A stretch of 64,000 bases of DNA from Chryseobacterium senegalense (GTDB lineage: Bacteria > Bacteroidota > Bacteroidia > Flavobacteriales > Weeksellaceae): the NCBI GenBank assembly GCA_001403755.1, contig CYUH01000015.1, positions 598,589-662,588 on the forward strand, in the 5' to 3' direction. The notes under the pieces were generated by a model, which saw nothing but the letters and a program-made list of their open reading frames with translations, was not told the DNA's origin and searched no databases. This document shows, in pieces, positions 62,606 to 64,000 of this stretch (the first letter of the stretch is position 1; the number at the start of each line of letters is the position of its first letter). The position numbers and the translations under genes were made by a program.

Positions 62606-63475
62606 TTATTCCGGTTGACCGTTTTCTTTCTCAGTAATTTTGTTGTTTTTAGAATACCACATGCTTACAAAACCTGCAATCATAAAAGGAATGGAAAGAA
62701 CTTGGCCGGTATTTAAACCTGCAAACTGAATAAATTCGTCGCCTTGTGGTTCTTTCAAAAATTCTACAAAAAATCTGATTGCCCAAAGAATGATGAAAAA
62801 CACTCCGAATAGCCAACCTTGCTGATACTTTTTGTTGGTGTAGCGGTATAGAATCCACAATAAAATAAAGAGTAAAAAGTAACCCATTGCTTCGAAAAGC
62901 TGCGTAGGATAGCGTGGAACGATGGCGCCATACTCGGAACTTTGCTGAGGGAAAAGTATAGCTAATGCAGATCCTTCGGGAGCAGGCTTTCCGATGATTT
63001 CGGAATTGAAAAAATTTCCGATTCTTACAAAAGCACCTCCCAAAGCCACAACAATTCCGATTCGGTCATATACCCAAAAAGGATTTTTCTTAATAATTTT
63101 AAAGGAATAATATAGCGTGGTGCAAATTAAAGCAATAGTAGCACCGTGACTCGCTAAACCAGAAAAACCGGTGAATTTGAACTCAGGCTTGGTTTGAATC
63201 GGAAGAAAAACCGACCAGAAATCTTGTTTGAAAAGTTCGGGTTGGTAGAAAATAACATGTCCTAATCTTGCCCCAAGAATAGTTCCCACCAATGTCCAAG
63301 TGAAAAGCGGTTCCAAGTATTTTTGGTTGACATTGTCGATTTTGAAGATTTTCGCCATAATCGCATAGCCAAGTCCAAATGCTAGAACAAACATTAAACT
63401 GTAATAGTGCAGCGTTACTGGACCTAAATTGATGCCGGTTGACGGATCCCAAGTGGTATATAAAAATGAAACCAT
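62606..63475 (-). CDS. lgt: Prolipoprotein diacylglyceryl transferase
   Basis: Lgt adds diacylglycerol to the lipobox cysteine of lipoproteins, such as the several encoded in this window. The 289-aa integral membrane protein has SGLASHGATIAL (catalytic His, about residues 106-117), FVRIGNFFNSEIIGKP (about 149-164) and PRYPTQLFEAMGYF (about 187-200). It is 19 bp downstream of yidD, so they are co-transcribed. Confidence 0.96.
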   Translation of the reverse strand: MVSFLYTTWDPSTGINLGPVTLHYYSLMFVLAFGLGYAIMAKIFKIDNVNQKYLEPLFTWTLVGTILGARLGHVIFYQPELFKQDFWSVFLPIQTKPEFKFTGFSGLASHGATIALICTTLYYSFKIIKKNPFWVYDRIGIVVALGGAFVRIGNFFNSEIIGKPAPEGSALAILFPQQSSEYGAIVPRYPTQLFEAMGYFLLFILLWILYRYTNKKYQQGWLFGVFFIILWAIRFFVEFLKEPQGDEFIQFAGLNTGQVLSIPFMIAGFVSMWYSKNNKITEKENGQPE

Positions 63476-63494
63476 ATTTATTTAATTATATTTT

Positions 63495-63740
63495 TTAATG
63501 TTGATGTTCGCATTTCGGTGGTACCGGATCATAGCCTTCGCCTCCCCACGGATGGCATCTCGAAATCCTTTTTGCTCCCAACCAAAAACCTTTGAAAAGC
63601 CCGTGAACACGAAGCGCTTCCACCATGTAATGAGAGCAGGTAGGTTCGTATCGGCAATTTTTCGGAAGAATGGGCGAGATAAACCACTGATAAAACTTTA
63701 TCAGTACAACCAAAGGAAATGTGATGATTTTGTTGAACAT
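63495..63740 (-). CDS. yidD: Membrane protein insertion efficiency factor YidD
   Basis: The 81-aa protein has the short YidD pattern: an N-terminal amphipathic helix, [20 protein letters not shown] (split at about 17-36), [11 protein letters not shown] and [15 protein letters not shown]. It assists YidC. The start at MFNKII lies 7 nt from a TATTTTTG box that overlaps the rarA promoter. lgt follows after 19 bp. Confidence 0.95.
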   Translation of the reverse strand: MFNKIITFPLVVLIKFYQWFISPILPKNCRYEPTCSHYMVEALRVHGLFKGFWLGAKRISRCHPWGGEGYDPVPPKCEHQH

Positions 63741-63744
63741 TGCG

Positions 63745-63774
63745 TTGCAAAAATAACGAAATAGTTTAATTTTG
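63745..63774 (+). promoter_or_regulatory. Promoter of rarA, overlapping the yidD promoter
   Basis: TTG (63745-63747), 19-bp spacer, TAATTTTG (63767-63774): a full consensus for rarA. The yidD -7 box, TATTTTTG on the minus strand at 63748-63755, lies in between, so polymerases would compete. Confidence 0.65.
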
Positions 63775-63784
63775 TTTAAAGTTT

Positions 63785-63844
63785 ATGGCTAAACTTATCT
63801 GGCCGGCCATTTGCTATCAAATAATTTTCAATTTTCTATCTTGA
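63785..63844 (+). CDS. Possible 19-codon leader ORF overlapping the rarA start
   Basis: ATG 63785 opens a 19-codon frame (MAKLIWPAICYQIIFNFLS). Its TGA (63842-63844) overlaps the rarA TTG start (63841) in TTGA. It begins just after the predicted transcription start, so ribosomes finishing it could reinitiate at rarA. No codon-bias or similarity support is available. Confidence 0.3.
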   Translation: MAKLIWPAICYQIIFNFLS

Positions 63845-64000
63845 ATTCAAACATTCCACTTGCTGAATTGCTGCGTCCGAAATCTCTAGATGAAGTTTTG
63901 GGTCAGGAACACCTTACCGGAAAAAATGGTACGGTGAGAAAAATGCTGGAAAACGATACGCTGAATTCCCTGATTTTTTGGGGACCGCCTGGAACCGGAA
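63841..64000 (+). CDS. rarA: Replication-associated recombination protein A (RarA/MgsA), 5' part
   Basis: The 53 visible codons encode NSNIPLAELLRPKSLDEVLGQEHLTG (split) and the start of the Walker A loop (FWGPPGTG), the typical N-terminus of RarA, an AAA+ ATPase acting at blocked replication forks. The start is a TTG; no in-frame ATG lies upstream in the plausible region. The gene runs off the window. Confidence 0.88.
   Translation, partial: MNSNIPLAELLRPKSLDEVLGQEHLTGKNGTVRKMLENDTLNSLIFWGPPGTG

Overview
The window is an ordinary chromosomal stretch of a low-GC Bacteroidetes bacterium, most likely the Chryseobacterium/Kaistella branch of the Flavobacteriia (Weeksellaceae). This rests on a gldKLMN type IX secretion locus, a PorT-like barrel, DUF4270 and TamB envelope proteins, promoters of the Bacteroidetes form TTG-N(17-23)-TANNTTTG, almost no Shine-Dalgarno sequences, and a flavobacterial-type 6S RNA next to zapA. 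I see no phage, insertion sequence or CRISPR array.

Layout. 1-3.7 kb: tail of a T9SS-sorted protein, recO, a 0.7 kb gene-less decayed stretch, an FKBP-like lipoprotein, an S4-domain RNA-binding protein, aroK, and tRNA-Lys/tRNA-Leu/tRNA-Lys. 3.8-15.2 kb: panC, then a long plus-strand array: a GT5-like protein without its sugar-nucleotide loop, a DUF4270 lipoprotein, glmS, gldK-gldL-gldM-gldN and an FAD oxidoreductase. 15.3-21.3 kb: a tight minus-strand operon of porin, DASS exchanger and sdhC-sdhA-sdhB. 21.9-34.9 kb: tRNA-Ser, ansA, RNA-modification genes (trmH-like, rsmE, tsaD), tamB, an Lrp/AsnC regulator, split transketolase and a Na+/solute symporter. 35.1-41.1 kb: a minus-strand stress/detoxification block (GNAT, OsmC, two pirins, LLM flavoprotein, NAD(P)-binding protein, DHA2 efflux pump). 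41.2-49.9 kb: asnB, rsmB-like, a PhnA-like zinc ribbon, an orphan ABC ATPase, YceI, alaS. 49.9-57.7 kb: GNAT, metallophosphoesterase, FabH-like enzyme, ubiE-porT, a coiled-coil protein with zapA, 6S RNA and rny. 57.7-64 kb: thioesterase, ArsC-like, gcvT, idi, HAD-serA pair, mscL, yidD-lgt and the start of rarA.

Working together: gldKLMN, porT and the first partial CDS belong to the gliding/type IX secretion machinery. Porin, DASS carrier and SdhCAB form a plausible outer membrane to inner membrane to quinone-pool path for C4 dicarboxylates. zapA, the coiled-coil gene, 6S RNA and rny form a division/RNA-metabolism neighbourhood.

The strongest less expected signals are: a set of genes whose TANNTTTG box ends only 4-8 nt before the start codon, predicting leaderless mRNAs; the 6S-like RNA; the porin-exchanger-SQR operon; the GT5 protein lacking the KxGG motif; and divergent tsaD/tamB start codons 4 bp apart. 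I found no convincing wholly new system.
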